Positions 12,694 to 22,633 of a DNA stretch of 64,000 bases are shown here, piece after piece. Every line of letters begins with the position of its first letter. Position 1 is the first letter of the stretch. Source of the stretch: Hylemonella sp. (GTDB lineage: Bacteria > Pseudomonadota > Gammaproteobacteria > Burkholderiales > Burkholderiaceae_C); contig NZ_JAPZSV010000002.1 of assembly GCF_027532185.1 (NCBI RefSeq), forward strand, positions 124,001 through 188,000. Reading direction: 5' to 3'. Made by a program: the position numbers and the translations under genes. The notes below the pieces were generated by a model, which had not been told where the DNA came from, did no database searches, and saw only the letters and a list, made by a program, of their open reading frames with translations.

Positions 12694-12722
12694 AAAAAAG
12701 CAACCTGATGGTTGCTTTTTTA
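12694..12722. terminator. Terminator after asmA-like gene
   Basis: A perfect stem AAAAAAGCAACC / GGTTGCTTTTTT with a TGAT loop lies 17 bp after the AsmA stop. It has a T-run on either strand and could terminate in both directions, insulating the following operon. Confidence 0.85.
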
Positions 12723-12741
12723 TTCTTGGATCGCCATAATT

Positions 12742-12769
12742 CAATACGCAACCAATTTGTTGCGTATTG
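12742..12769. promoter_or_regulatory. Palindromic operator upstream of the SRPBCC-ArsR operon
   Basis: A perfect 11-bp inverted repeat, CAATACGCAAC and GTTGCGTATTG, is separated by CAATTT and ends 8 bp before the first start codon of the operon. Its placement over the start region suggests repression. The ArsR-type regulator encoded third in the operon is the natural candidate to bind it. Confidence 0.7.
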
Positions 12770-12777
12770 GAGGCTCC

Positions 12778-13239
12778 ATGGAAAACTTCCGACTCAGCCT
12801 GCTGATCCAGGCCCGTCCTGCCGTCGTCTATGAGGCGCTCACCACCGCCGCGGGCCTGCGCGGCTGGTGGACACAGGACTGCGACTTTGCGCCCACCTTG
12901 GGCGACACCCACCGCGTGCGCTTCGGCCCTCACCACAAGGACTTGCGCGTGGACCAGCTGGAGCCCCGCCTGGTGCGCTGGCATTGCACGGGCGCCCTGA
13001 TCGATCTGCCCGAGCTTCGCCGCAAGGACGAATGGGTCGGCACCGAACTCGTGTTCCGCATCGAGGCACAGGGCGAGGGGCAGACCCGGCTGGACTTTGA
13101 GCACCTCGGACTGATCCCCGCGGTCGAGTGTTACGAGGTCTGCGAGCAGGGTTGGCGCCATTTCCTCGCCAGCCTGCAGCAGTACGCCGAGACCGGCCGC
13201 GGCACACCCCACGCGCTGGCCGACAGCTGCGCCCACTGA
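12778..13239 (+). CDS. SRPBCC (AHSA1-like) domain protein
   Basis: This 153-residue START/Bet v1-like fold protein carries the AHSA1-type N-terminal pattern LLIQARPAVVYEALTTAAGLRGWW. Its substrate is unknown; these cavities bind hydrophobic ligands. GGAGG lies 6 bp before the ATG. It is the first gene of a three-gene operon with a second SRPBCC protein and an ArsR regulator, an arrangement often seen when the regulator senses a compound handled by the SRPBCC proteins. The operator sits immediately upstream. Function beyond fold is not assigned. Confidence 0.8.
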   Translation: MENFRLSLLIQARPAVVYEALTTAAGLRGWWTQDCDFAPTLGDTHRVRFGPHHKDLRVDQLEPRLVRWHCTGALIDLPELRRKDEWVGTELVFRIEAQGEGQTRLDFEHLGLIPAVECYEVCEQGWRHFLASLQQYAETGRGTPHALADSCAH

Positions 13240-13264
13240 ACCTCCTCCCAACCGAAGGAACAGC

Positions 13265-13750
13265 ATGAACACCGCAACGACCCTCGCTCCCCAGACCGAC
13301 CGCGTCGAACGCCAGATCCTGATTCACGCCCCGCGTGCACGGGTCTGGCAGGCCCTGACCACGGCCGAGGCATTCGGCACCTGGTTTGGCGCCAAGCTCC
13401 AGGGACAGACCTTCGCGCCCGGCCAGCGCGTGCGCGGCCCCATCACCATCTGCAACTACGAGCACGTCTGGTTCGACGCGTTGATCGAGCGCATGGAGCC
13501 TATGGAGCTCTTCTCCTACCGCTGGCATCCCTATGCCGTGGATCCGGACGTTGATTACGAGCTGGAGGAACGCACGCTCGTGACCTTCACGCTGCAGGAC
13601 GTCGCCGGGCCGGCCACCTTGCTCAAGGTGGTCGAATCGGGCTTCGACAAGCTGCCCCCGCAGCGTCGCCTGCAGGCCTTCCCCATGAACGACCAGGGCT
13701 GGGCCGCCCAGCTGGACAACATTGCCCGCCATGTCACCGCAGCGAACTGA
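13265..13750 (+). CDS. SRPBCC (AHSA1-like) domain protein
   Basis: This is a second START-like protein of 161 residues with VERQILIHAPRARVWQALTTAEAFGTWFGAKL, the typical AHSA1 opening, and the family ending NDQGWAAQLDNIARHV. It is only distantly similar to its neighbour, so the pair is not a recent duplication. CGAAGGAACAGC precedes the ATG. Its 3' end overlaps the ArsR regulator gene by 20 bp, so regulator and binding protein are translated from the same message. Confidence 0.85.
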   Translation: MNTATTLAPQTDRVERQILIHAPRARVWQALTTAEAFGTWFGAKLQGQTFAPGQRVRGPITICNYEHVWFDALIERMEPMELFSYRWHPYAVDPDVDYELEERTLVTFTLQDVAGPATLLKVVESGFDKLPPQRRLQAFPMNDQGWAAQLDNIARHVTAAN

Positions 13751-14078
13751 AACCACCCCCGACCGTCCGGCGCTGGCGCGCGTCTTTGCCGCGTTGGGTG
13801 ACCCCACGCGGCTGCAACTCGTCACTCTGCTCTGCGCAGGCGGCGCCCTGTCGATTGCCCAGCTCACGGCCCATACCGACATCAGTCGCCAGGCCGTGAG
13901 CAAGCATCTGCAGGTGCTGACCGAGGCGGGCGTGGTACACGGCCTCAAGCTGGGACGGGAAAGGCTCTGGCAGCTCGACCCGGTGCAGCTTGAGGAAGCG
14001 CGTCGGGCGCTCGACGAGATCGGCCGTCAGTGGGACGCTGCGCTCGGCCGCCTCAAGACCTTCGTCGAAGCGGGCTGA
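13731..14078 (+). CDS. ArsR family winged-helix regulator
   Basis: This 115-residue ArsR/SmtB-fold repressor has RVFAALGDPTRLQLVTLLC (residues 17-35) and the recognition helix SRQAVSKHLQVL. It lacks the CxC metal-binding motif in helix alpha3 and has a single cysteine in the dimer-proximal part, so it probably senses an organic ligand or acts through its SRPBCC partners rather than metals. The start overlaps the preceding gene by 20 bp; this ATG was preferred to an upstream TTG. The 11-bp inverted repeat upstream of the operon is its likely operator. Confidence 0.85.
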   Translation: MSPQRTETTPDRPALARVFAALGDPTRLQLVTLLCAGGALSIAQLTAHTDISRQAVSKHLQVLTEAGVVHGLKLGRERLWQLDPVQLEEARRALDEIGRQWDAALGRLKTFVEAG

Positions 14079-14088
14079 GGCGTCCGCC

Positions 14089-14550
14089 TCAGTCCTCGTG
14101 CGGCTGCCCGAACTTGAGCACGCGCGTGGCCAGCAGGGTCTCGGCGAAGAAGCAGCACAGCGCGGCCATGAAGCAGCTCACGCCGGCGAGGAAGGCGTAG
14201 ATCGCCAGCTTGTCCACGCCGCGCAGTGCCGTGGTCTCGCCCAGGAACAGCACGACGATGGTCAGGCCGATCATGAAGGCGCACAGCGTGAGCAGACCGA
14301 TGGTGCTGTTGGCCAGCAGCCCGCGCTTGCGCAGCATGGCCAGCTCGGCGTTCCATTGCGGCGCCAGAATGGGTTCGGTGTCCAGGCGCAGCTTTTCCTC
14401 CAGCACGCGGCCGCGGTCGATGATGCGCGAGAGCCGCCCGGCCACCGCGCCGATCATGCCGGAGACGGCGGTCAGCAGGAACACGGGCGCCACAGCGAGC
14501 TGGATGCCGTGGGTGACGGTAGCGGATTCGACAAAAACGGCCATGGGCAT
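14089..14550 (-). CDS. DUF2721 family membrane protein
   Basis: This 153-residue protein has three hydrophobic segments (VAPVFLLTAVSGMIGAVAG, GLLTLCAFMIGLTIVVLFLG and IYAFLAGVSCFMAALCCFF) with the DUF2721 pattern GRLSRIIDRGRVLEE between the first two. Family function is unknown. An alternative ATG lies two codons downstream of the one chosen. It is convergent with the ArsR operon across a 10-bp gap and divergent from the caspase-domain gene. Confidence 0.8.
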   Translation of the reverse strand: MPMAVFVESATVTHGIQLAVAPVFLLTAVSGMIGAVAGRLSRIIDRGRVLEEKLRLDTEPILAPQWNAELAMLRKRGLLANSTIGLLTLCAFMIGLTIVVLFLGETTALRGVDKLAIYAFLAGVSCFMAALCCFFAETLLATRVLKFGQPHED

Positions 14551-14656
14551 GCGGGTAAGAAAGACGCGTCGATTATGGCGCCCTCCCACAAACGGGGGAA
14601 GACAAGTCCGATTTTTACTCCTATAAAGGCGCACCAAGCACCTCAGGGGGAACATC

Positions 14657-16453
14657 ATGGGCATCCGCATCCTGTGCATCCACGGCGTCAACACCAACGA
14701 GAACGGCGACTGGCTGGCCACCTGGGAGCAGTCCATCCGCACCTCGGCCACGCGCGCCGGCGTGGCTGCCGATTCGCTGGAGTTCCAAGAGCTGCGCTAC
14801 AACGCCCGCTTCGAAGCCGTCGAGCCCGAGGGGGCGCTTTATGCAGAAGCCGTCAAGCGCCTCTGGAACAGCTACTGGGTGCACCGCCGCGCGCTGGGCC
14901 GTACCGCCGAGAAAGGCCTGGGCACCCTGATCGACAACACCATCGGCATGGTCGCGAAATGGACGGCCTTGCCCGCGCTGCGCCAGCAGCTGGCCGGCGA
15001 CCTGGCCCAGGCCATCCGCCGCGTGGACCCACACGTCATCTGCGCCCACAGCCTGGGCTCGCTGATCAGCTACGACACCCTGGCCGCCCAGCAGACGCTG
15101 GCGCAGGACCGCCTCTTCGTCACCCTGGGCTCGCAGATCGGGCACCCGGCCTTGGCCGAGACCTTTGGCGGCTACCTGCGTCCCATCAGCACCGTGCGCC
15201 ACTGGTACCACCTCTACAACCACGAGGATGCGGTGCTCACCTGTGAGCTCGATTTCCCCGAGGCGCCGTTTACCCAGCTTGATACCCGTTTCGATGAATC
15301 GGGTCCGCTGGACCACAGCGCCGAAAAGTACCTCAAGCACGAAGTCACATCCGCCAATGTCTGGGCCGGCCTGGCCGCCGCCCTGCCGCGCAGCGCGGCC
15401 GCAGCCGTGACCAAGCCCCGGCCCGGCCCGACCGTCGCCGCAAGCTGGTTCAAGGCCCCGACGATCCAGCGCCGCAGCCCGCGCAAGCGCCGCGCCCTGC
15501 TGATCGGCATCAACGACTACCCGCAGCCGGAAAACCGTCTCAACGGCTGCGTCAACGACGTGTTCCAGATGAGCGCCATGTTGCAGGAACGCGGCTACCA
15601 GCCCGAGGAGATCCGCGTGGTGCTGGACGCACGTGCCACCACGCGCGGCGTGCAGGAGCGGCTGCAGTGGCTGCTCGAAAACGTGCGCGCCGACGACGAG
15701 AGAGTGCTCTTCTACTCGGGCCACGGTGCCCAGGTCGCCGCGCTCGACGCCGACGGCGAGCCCGACCACAAGGACGAGGCCCTGGTCACCTACGACTTTG
15801 ATTGGAACGGCAACAGCGGCATCACCGACGACATGCTGTGCCGGCTCTATGCCAACCTGCCCTACGAGGCACGCTTTTCCATCATCCTGGACTGCTGCCA
15901 CTCGGGTGGCGTGGCGCGCGCTGGTGGTGTGGCCGTGCGCGGCATCAACCCGCCCGACGACGTGCGCCACCGCGCCATCGAATGGGACGCCGGCAAGCAG
16001 ATGTGGTTTCCGCGCAAGAGCCTGGACCTGCGCCGACGCATGGGCAAGGCCCCGGCCGATCAGGTGCAGCGCTACCTGGGTGATGGCGCGACGCAGAAGC
16101 TGGGCCGCGCCGTGAGCCGCTGGAGCGACACGCCCGCGGCTTTCAAGGCCGCCTCACGCCGCCTGGGCCACCACGGTCCCTACAACCCCGTCATTCTGGC
16201 CGCCTGCCGCGAAGACCAGTACGCCTACGAATACACGCATGGCTCCGTACCCTATGGTGCGCTGACCTTCATGCTGATCCAGCAGCTGCGCGCCAGCGGC
16301 GGGCGCAAGACGCTCGAAGCCATCGTCGAGCAATGCAACAGCGTGCTCAAGAGCAAGCTGGGCTACGAACAGCAGGCCCAGCTCTACCGCCCGCGTGCAC
16401 ACCGGCAGACCCATTTCCCGGGCCAGGCGCCAGTGGTGAAGAAAAAAGCATGA
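14657..16453 (+). CDS. Alpha/beta-hydrolase and caspase (C14) domain fusion protein
   Basis: This 598-residue protein has two enzyme-like halves. Residues 1-230 look like an alpha/beta hydrolase: it opens with the strand RILCIHGVN and has the nucleophile-elbow-like AHSLGS with Ser132. From about residue 275 (RRALLIGINDY) it is a C14 caspase/metacaspase p20-like domain with the catalytic dyad His356 (YSGHGAQ) and Cys414 (DCCHSGG). There is no signal peptide or membrane segment, so it is cytoplasmic. Bacterial caspase-like proteins include cell-suicide and defence proteases, but no partner gene is visible: neighbours are convergent or divergent housekeeping genes. Substrate and activator are unknown. 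Confidence 0.88.
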   Translation: MGIRILCIHGVNTNENGDWLATWEQSIRTSATRAGVAADSLEFQELRYNARFEAVEPEGALYAEAVKRLWNSYWVHRRALGRTAEKGLGTLIDNTIGMVAKWTALPALRQQLAGDLAQAIRRVDPHVICAHSLGSLISYDTLAAQQTLAQDRLFVTLGSQIGHPALAETFGGYLRPISTVRHWYHLYNHEDAVLTCELDFPEAPFTQLDTRFDESGPLDHSAEKYLKHEVTSANVWAGLAAALPRSAAAAVTKPRPGPTVAASWFKAPTIQRRSPRKRRALLIGINDYPQPENRLNGCVNDVFQMSAMLQERGYQPEEIRVVLDARATTRGVQERLQWLLENVRADDERVLFYSGHGAQVAALDADGEPDHKDEALVTYDFDWNGNSGITDDMLCRLYANLPYEARFSIILDCCHSGGVARAGGVAVRGINPPDDVRHRAIEWDAGKQMWFPRKSLDLRRRMGKAPADQVQRYLGDGATQKLGRAVSRWSDTPAAFKAASRRLGHHGPYNPVILAACREDQYAYEYTHGSVPYGALTFMLIQQLRASGGRKTLEAIVEQCNSVLKSKLGYEQQAQLYRPRAHRQTHFPGQAPVVKKKA

Positions 16454-16456
16454 GGC

Positions 16457-16672
16457 CTATTGGCGCCTCAGTGGGTCGAGCAGGCCCTTGAGCCCGTTGT
16501 GGTCGATCTCGTGCATCAGGGCCAGCAGCCGGCCCAGATCGCCTTTGGGGAAACCTTCACGGGCAAACCAGTTGAGATAGTTGCCGGGCAGATCGGCGAT
16601 CAAGCAGCCCTTGTGTTTGCCAAAGGGCATTTCCACGGTCAGCAGGCGCTGCAACTGTTCGCCGTCGTACAT
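16457..16672 (-). CDS. DUF3820 family protein
   Basis: This 71-residue protein contains the DUF3820 signature EMPFGKHKGCLIADLPGNYL followed by WFAREGFPKGDLGRLLALM and an ending around LLDPLR. Its function is unresolved. The start codon overlaps the stop of the upstream yciH-like gene (TGATG), so translation is coupled. It is too short to hold a known catalytic site and is probably a small nucleic-acid or protein-binding module; that is inference. Confidence 0.85.
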   Translation of the reverse strand: MYDGEQLQRLLTVEMPFGKHKGCLIADLPGNYLNWFAREGFPKGDLGRLLALMHEIDHNGLKGLLDPLRRQ

Positions 16673-17037
16673 CAGCCGCCTGCCTTCTTGGCCGCGTAAC
16701 CCTGCTTGGACAGCCAGGCCAGCACCTTGTCCACATGGTCGCCCTGCACCTCCACCACGCCGTCTTTCACGGTCCCGCCCGTGCCGCAGGCGGCCTTGAG
16801 CTGCTTGCCCAGGGCCTGCAGGGCGGTGGCGTCCAGGGGCAGGCCGCGCACCACGGTCACGGCCTTGCCGCCGCGACCCGAGGTTTCGCGCCGCACACGC
16901 ACCTGGCCGTCCCCGAGCACGCGCGCGGCAGCTTGGGCCTGGCAACTGCAACGGTCCTGCGGTTGACGGCATTGCGGGCACATGCGCCCGCCTTCGGTGG
17001 AATAGACCAGCCCGCCGGGGCTGTTGGGGGATGACAT
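16672..17037 (-). CDS. yciH: SUI1/YciH family translation factor-like protein
   Basis: This 121-residue bacterial eIF1 homologue has an N-terminal zinc-knuckle-like segment (CPQCRQPQDRCSCQ) and the SUI1 domain (RRETSGRGGKAVTVVRGLPLD, then KQLKAACGTGGTVKDGVVEVQGDH). E. coli YciH can act like IF3 in start-site discrimination; it is not essential. The gene is translationally coupled to a DUF3820 gene at its 3' end. Length and motif order are normal for the family. Confidence 0.9.
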   Translation of the reverse strand: MSSPNSPGGLVYSTEGGRMCPQCRQPQDRCSCQAQAAARVLGDGQVRVRRETSGRGGKAVTVVRGLPLDATALQALGKQLKAACGTGGTVKDGVVEVQGDHVDKVLAWLSKQGYAAKKAGG

Positions 17038-17080
17038 GGAAAAGCGACCTTCTGACGGAGGCCGCTATCGTAAAGCCGGT

Positions 17081-17323
17081 TCAGCGCTCGAAGGTCGAGC
17101 GCGGCGCGCGCCGGCGCTCCAGCAAAAACATGCGTTTTTCCTCCTGCTCGATGGCCGTGAGCTGCTCACGCGCCAGATGCAGGATCTCGTTGAATTCGCG
17201 CACCCTGTCGTAGGATCGGCCGTGCGACTCGTTGGCCAGCTTGCGCCCCATGTCCTGCGTGACCGACAGCAGCTTGGAAAGCTGGTCGATCAAGTCGGAT
17301 CGGTCTTCGGATTCGTACGTCAT
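17081..17323 (-). CDS. Small helical hypothetical protein, 80 aa
   Basis: I do not recognise this protein. It is highly charged and predicted helical throughout (SDLIDQLSKLLSVTQDMGRKL, then REQLTAIEQEEKRMFLLERR), probably a short coiled coil with a basic tail. A good ribosome binding site (AGGGGGT) lies 6-7 bp before the ATG, which supports it as a real gene. It is 43 bp upstream of yciH on the same strand and may be cotranscribed. Confidence 0.65.
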   Translation of the reverse strand: MTYESEDRSDLIDQLSKLLSVTQDMGRKLANESHGRSYDRVREFNEILHLAREQLTAIEQEEKRMFLLERRRAPRSTFER

Positions 17324-17441
17324 GATGCACCCCCTGATCTGGCGAGCTGATGGCCCTCTGCTGTTCCCGCAGTTGAGCGACTAGCATACACAATCAGTAA
17401 CTATTTGTCACACTTCTATCCCACATGAAGAAATTTGTCTG

Positions 17442-18053
17442 ATGCGCAGCCACCATCCCACCCCCGACAAGGACGCCATCGCCGCGCTCGAACCCTTCGA
17501 GCGCCTGGGACTGGACCGCATCCGCGTCATCAGCAGCCCGCGCGAGGCCGAAACCGCCTGCGCCGAGCTGGCCGCCGCGCCGCATCTGGGCTTCGACACC
17601 GAATCCAAGCCCACGTTCCGCGTCGGTGAGGTCTCCGATGGGCCGCACATCGTGCAGCTGGCCACGCCGGACCGGGCCTGGATCTTCCAGCTGCACGATC
17701 CGGGATGCCGCGGCCCCGTGGCTGAGCTGCTGGCACTGGAGCGCGTGGTCAAGGCCGGCTTCGGGCTGGGCGATGACCGCAAGCGCATCACAGCCAAGCT
17801 GGGCCGCGAGCCCGGTGGCGTGCTGGAACTCAACGCCGTCTTCCGTGAGCGCGGTTACCGCAAGGAGATGGGCGTCAAGGGTGCCGTGGCCGTGCTCTTC
17901 AACCGGCGCTACCTCAAGTCCAAGAAGGCCGCCACCTCCAACTGGGCCGCCCCGCGCCTGAGCGAAGCGCAGCTGGTCTATGCGGCCAACGACGCCTGGG
18001 CCGCGATCCGCGTCTTCCACGCGCTTGGGCTGGCTCAGGACGCAGGCGCCTGA
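17442..18053 (+). CDS. 3'-5' exonuclease domain (DnaQ/WRN-like) protein
   Basis: This 203-residue DEDD-superfamily exonuclease is of the RNase D/WRN type. Exo I is GFDTESKP (the D and E metal ligands near residues 50-52), Exo II is in KAGFGLGDD, and Exo III is the YAANDAW segment near the C-terminus (Tyr plus Asp, DEDDy type). No helicase or HRDC domain is present, so it is a stand-alone nuclease acting on RNA or DNA 3' ends. Its 3' end overlaps the convergent MFS gene by 19 bp. Confidence 0.85.
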   Translation: MRSHHPTPDKDAIAALEPFERLGLDRIRVISSPREAETACAELAAAPHLGFDTESKPTFRVGEVSDGPHIVQLATPDRAWIFQLHDPGCRGPVAELLALERVVKAGFGLGDDRKRITAKLGREPGGVLELNAVFRERGYRKEMGVKGAVAVLFNRRYLKSKKAATSNWAAPRLSEAQLVYAANDAWAAIRVFHALGLAQDAGA

Positions 18054-19234
18054 TAAGCCCGCCGGCTCAGCGGCCGGAACATCCACAGACCCACCATCGG
18101 CCCCAGGCCCAGCAGCGGCAGCAGCACGGCCAAGGGCACGTGCGGCAACGCCGCCACGAAGAGCTCGATGCTCAGCACCGAAATCGCAAAGCCGATGCAG
18201 TTCACAAAGGTCAGCACGCTGCCCACGGCTGCCGGCGGTGCGTTCTGTGCCGTCAGCGTGGAGAACTGCGGTGAGTCGCCGGACACCGTCAGGCCCCAGA
18301 TCAGCAGCCAGGCCAGGAAGAGTGCGTCGGGCGCCTGCAGCATCAGCGGCGCCAGCAGGCAGCAGGCGCCGCTGGTGGCCAGCTGGCGCTGCGCGACGCG
18401 CGCACTGCCCCAGCGCCGTACCAGCAGGCCGCCGCCCACGCAGCCGATGAAGCCGGCCGCGATGATGCAGAAGGCCGCCGCGCTCTGCGTGGAGCCAGAC
18501 CAGCGCAGGCCCACGATGAGCGGCACCAGCACGAAATAGGTGTAGAGCTCCCACATGTGGCCGAAGTAGCCGAAGACCGAGGCACGCAATTGGCGGTCGC
18601 TCCAGATCAGGCGCAGCGCCGCGGGCGTGATGCGGGCACCGCGCTGCAGCCAGGGGCTCTCGGGCACGAAGAGCCCGGTCAGCAGGCCACCCGCCGCAGC
18701 CAACAGAGACACACCCAGCACCACGCTCTGCCACGAGGGCAGCAGGCCGCCGCCGCCCTCGCCCACCAGTGCGCGCAGGCCATGCGGCAGCGCCGTGCCC
18801 AGGATCAGCGCGCCGATCAGCACGCCCATGGCCGCGCCCAGGCCCTGGCGGTACCAGCTGGCCGCGATCTTCATGCCCACGGGGTAGATGCCCGCGAGCA
18901 GAAAGCCCACGGCGAAACGCAGCGCGAGCAGCAGGCCGAAGCTGCCACCGATCCAGAGCGTGGCCGCATTGGCCAGCGCGCCCAGCAGCGCACAGGCCAT
19001 GAAGACGCGTGAAGGCGAGAACCGGTCCGCCACCATGAGCAGCGCAAACACCAGCGTGCCCGCGACGAAGCCCAGCTGCACGGCCGAGGTCAGCGTGCCC
19101 ACGGCGGTGGCGGGCAGGCCCCAGGCGGCCTGCAGGTCCGGCATGACGGCATTGACCGCGAACCACAGCGAGGTGCCCGCGAACTGCGAGAGCACGATCA
19201 GCGGCAGCACCCGGCGCGGCACGGTCTGCGTCAC
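18035..19234 (-). CDS. MFS transporter
   Basis: This 399-residue protein has about 12 hydrophobic segments and major-facilitator features: GTLTSAVQLGFVAGTL in the first half, RFAVGFLLAGIYPVGMKIAASWY (motif typical of sugar/oxyanion MFS) and a symmetric second half. Substrate cannot be read from sequence. It starts with GTG, whose TG is shared with the TGA stop of the upstream hypothetical gene (GTGA), so the two are coupled. The 3' end overlaps the exonuclease gene on the other strand. Confidence 0.85.
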   Translation of the reverse strand: MTQTVPRRVLPLIVLSQFAGTSLWFAVNAVMPDLQAAWGLPATAVGTLTSAVQLGFVAGTLVFALLMVADRFSPSRVFMACALLGALANAATLWIGGSFGLLLALRFAVGFLLAGIYPVGMKIAASWYRQGLGAAMGVLIGALILGTALPHGLRALVGEGGGGLLPSWQSVVLGVSLLAAAGGLLTGLFVPESPWLQRGARITPAALRLIWSDRQLRASVFGYFGHMWELYTYFVLVPLIVGLRWSGSTQSAAAFCIIAAGFIGCVGGGLLVRRWGSARVAQRQLATSGACCLLAPLMLQAPDALFLAWLLIWGLTVSGDSPQFSTLTAQNAPPAAVGSVLTFVNCIGFAISVLSIELFVAALPHVPLAVLLPLLGLGPMVGLWMFRPLSRRAYQAPAS

Positions 19235-19548
19235 GCGCCGTCCTCTGCGGGCTTCAACTCGTAGTCGCCGTCGCCCATGCCGCGCAGCGGGCCGTAGACG
19301 GCGGTGATGGCCGCGCTCTCAGCCGCCTGCCACTGCTCGGCGATCTCACGCTCGGCATCCGTCAGGGCCTCGACGTTCGGTGGGTCGCCATAGGCTGCAG
19401 CGATGCGCTGGTAGGCCTGGTAGACCGGCAGCACCAGGGCAGCGTCGCCCAGCGTCTCTTCCAGCACCTGTTTGAAGCGCTTTTGCGCCGCGCGCTGCTG
19501 CGCCTCGCTGACGCCTTCGGCGTCGTAAAGTTTGACCGTATAGCTCAC
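19231..19548 (-). CDS. Conserved hypothetical protein, 105 aa
   Basis: I do not recognise this family. The protein is acidic and mostly helical, with EAQQRAAQKRFKQVLEETLG and LTDAEREIAEQWQAAESAAI, no membrane segment and no cysteines. Its stop overlaps the GTG start of the MFS carrier, so it is likely cotranscribed and coupled with transport. It is divergent from the following small plus-strand gene. Confidence 0.65.
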   Translation of the reverse strand: MSYTVKLYDAEGVSEAQQRAAQKRFKQVLEETLGDAALVLPVYQAYQRIAAAYGDPPNVEALTDAEREIAEQWQAAESAAITAVYGPLRGMGDGDYELKPAEDGA

Positions 19549-19601
19549 AGACGCAAGCTTAACTTGTGTACATTCGGAGGCCTCTGGAGAAAAGCGTCCC
19601 T

Positions 19602-19829
19602 ATGTCCAAACCAAGCGAGTGGCCAGCCAAGATGCTGGCCGTCATCAAGACCGGCAACACCGCGGCGGCCATCGCGCAGATCAAGGTCGCGCCCAGCGTC
19701 AAGGAACTGCGCCAGCTGCAGGCCGCCATCGAGAAGGCACAGCTCAAGGGCCGCTGGCGCGAGCTGGACATGGCCATCGAGGAAAACATGGCCCTGCTGG
19801 CCGCGCCGCGCCTGCACCGCTCGCCCTGA
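19602..19829 (+). CDS. Small helical hypothetical protein, 75 aa
   Basis: I do not recognise this family. The start was placed at the ATG giving MSKPSEW, preceded by TGGAGAAAAG; a longer in-frame version has no better signal. The product is helical (AAIAQIKVAPSVKELRQLQAA and RWRELDMAIEENM), soluble and basic-to-neutral. It is followed after 22 bp by a DUF4389 membrane-protein gene and is probably in the same operon. Confidence 0.6.
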   Translation: MSKPSEWPAKMLAVIKTGNTAAAIAQIKVAPSVKELRQLQAAIEKAQLKGRWRELDMAIEENMALLAAPRLHRSP

Positions 19830-19851
19830 GCCCCCAGACCAGGAGAACCCC

Positions 19852-20130
19852 ATGAGCCCCGAGACGACCACCCCCGCCGAGAAACGCAGCCTCTGGTCCC
19901 GCGTCCTGCTCATGCTGCTCATGGGCCTGGCCTTCCACATCGCCGTCACCATCCTTGGCGCGCTGGCCCTGGTGCAGCTGCTCTTCGCCGCCGTGAGCGA
20001 CGGCCCCAATGCACGGCTGCAGCATTTCGGCAGCAGCCTCGGTGTCTATCTGCGCCAGATCACCGACTTCCTGAGCTTTGCCAGCGAAGACGTCCCCTTC
20101 CCCTTCAGCGACTGGCCCTCGGACGACTGA
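19852..20130 (+). CDS. DUF4389 family membrane protein
   Basis: This 92-residue protein has one long hydrophobic region (LLMLLMGLAFHIAVTILGALALVQLLFA) and the hallmark DUF4389 ending VPFPFSDWP. The region LQHFGSSLGVYLRQITDFLSF also matches. Function is unknown; the family occurs in many proteobacteria as small inner-membrane proteins. AGGAGAACCCC before the ATG is a good ribosome binding site. It converges with fadH, leaving 9 bp. Confidence 0.85.
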   Translation: MSPETTTPAEKRSLWSRVLLMLLMGLAFHIAVTILGALALVQLLFAAVSDGPNARLQHFGSSLGVYLRQITDFLSFASEDVPFPFSDWPSDD

Positions 20131-20139
20131 GCCCGCCGC

Positions 20140-22302
<2,163 letters not shown>

Positions 22303-22342
22303 CTAACATTGCGGTTTCTTTGTTCGCTAGAAGGAGCCCCTC

Positions 22343-22513
22343 ATGGGCAACAAGATCGTTACCGAAGCCGACCGCAAGGCCACCCCCCGTCCGAAGGCTG
22401 CCAACGGCACCAGCCTGCCCTCCCCGGGCCGCGGCCAGCGCGTGAGCCTGGAGCGTGGCGTCGCCACCCGCAGCAAGAAGAATCCGGGCAAGCGCTCCAA
22501 GAAGGGCGGCTGA
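22343..22513 (+). CDS. Small basic protein, 56 aa
   Basis: A short open frame starts MGNKIVTEADRKATPRPK and ends NPGKRSKKGG. GAAGGAGCCCCTC before the ATG is a strong ribosome binding site and a rho-independent terminator follows 30 bp after the stop, so the gene has the layout of a free-standing, well-translated transcription unit. The product is very rich in Lys, Arg, Gly and Pro with no hydrophobic core, suggesting a disordered nucleic-acid or ribosome-associated protein. I do not recognise it and assign no function. Confidence 0.65.
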   Translation: MGNKIVTEADRKATPRPKAANGTSLPSPGRGQRVSLERGVATRSKKNPGKRSKKGG

Positions 22514-22543
22514 TCGCCCGCGGATCGCTCCGCTGCCACCCCC

Positions 22544-22574
22544 AAGGCCCTCGTACGAGGGCCTTGTCGTTTGT
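22544..22574 (+). terminator. Terminator of the small basic protein gene
   Basis: A perfect 10-bp stem, AAGGCCCTCG/CGAGGGCCTT with a TA centre, is followed by GTCGTTTG. The T-run is weak, so the element may also act as a spacer hairpin. Confidence 0.6.
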
Positions 22575-22633
22575 GCGCCCCGGGCTCGCTACACTGGCTG
22601 CGCCCCTGTCGGGCACCCAGCCTCTCGCGCCGC

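Noticed and set aside
10643-12751. 702-codon minus-strand frame opposite the AsmA gene
   Set aside because: It spans a terminator and contains no family motif; it is the shadow of AsmA codons.
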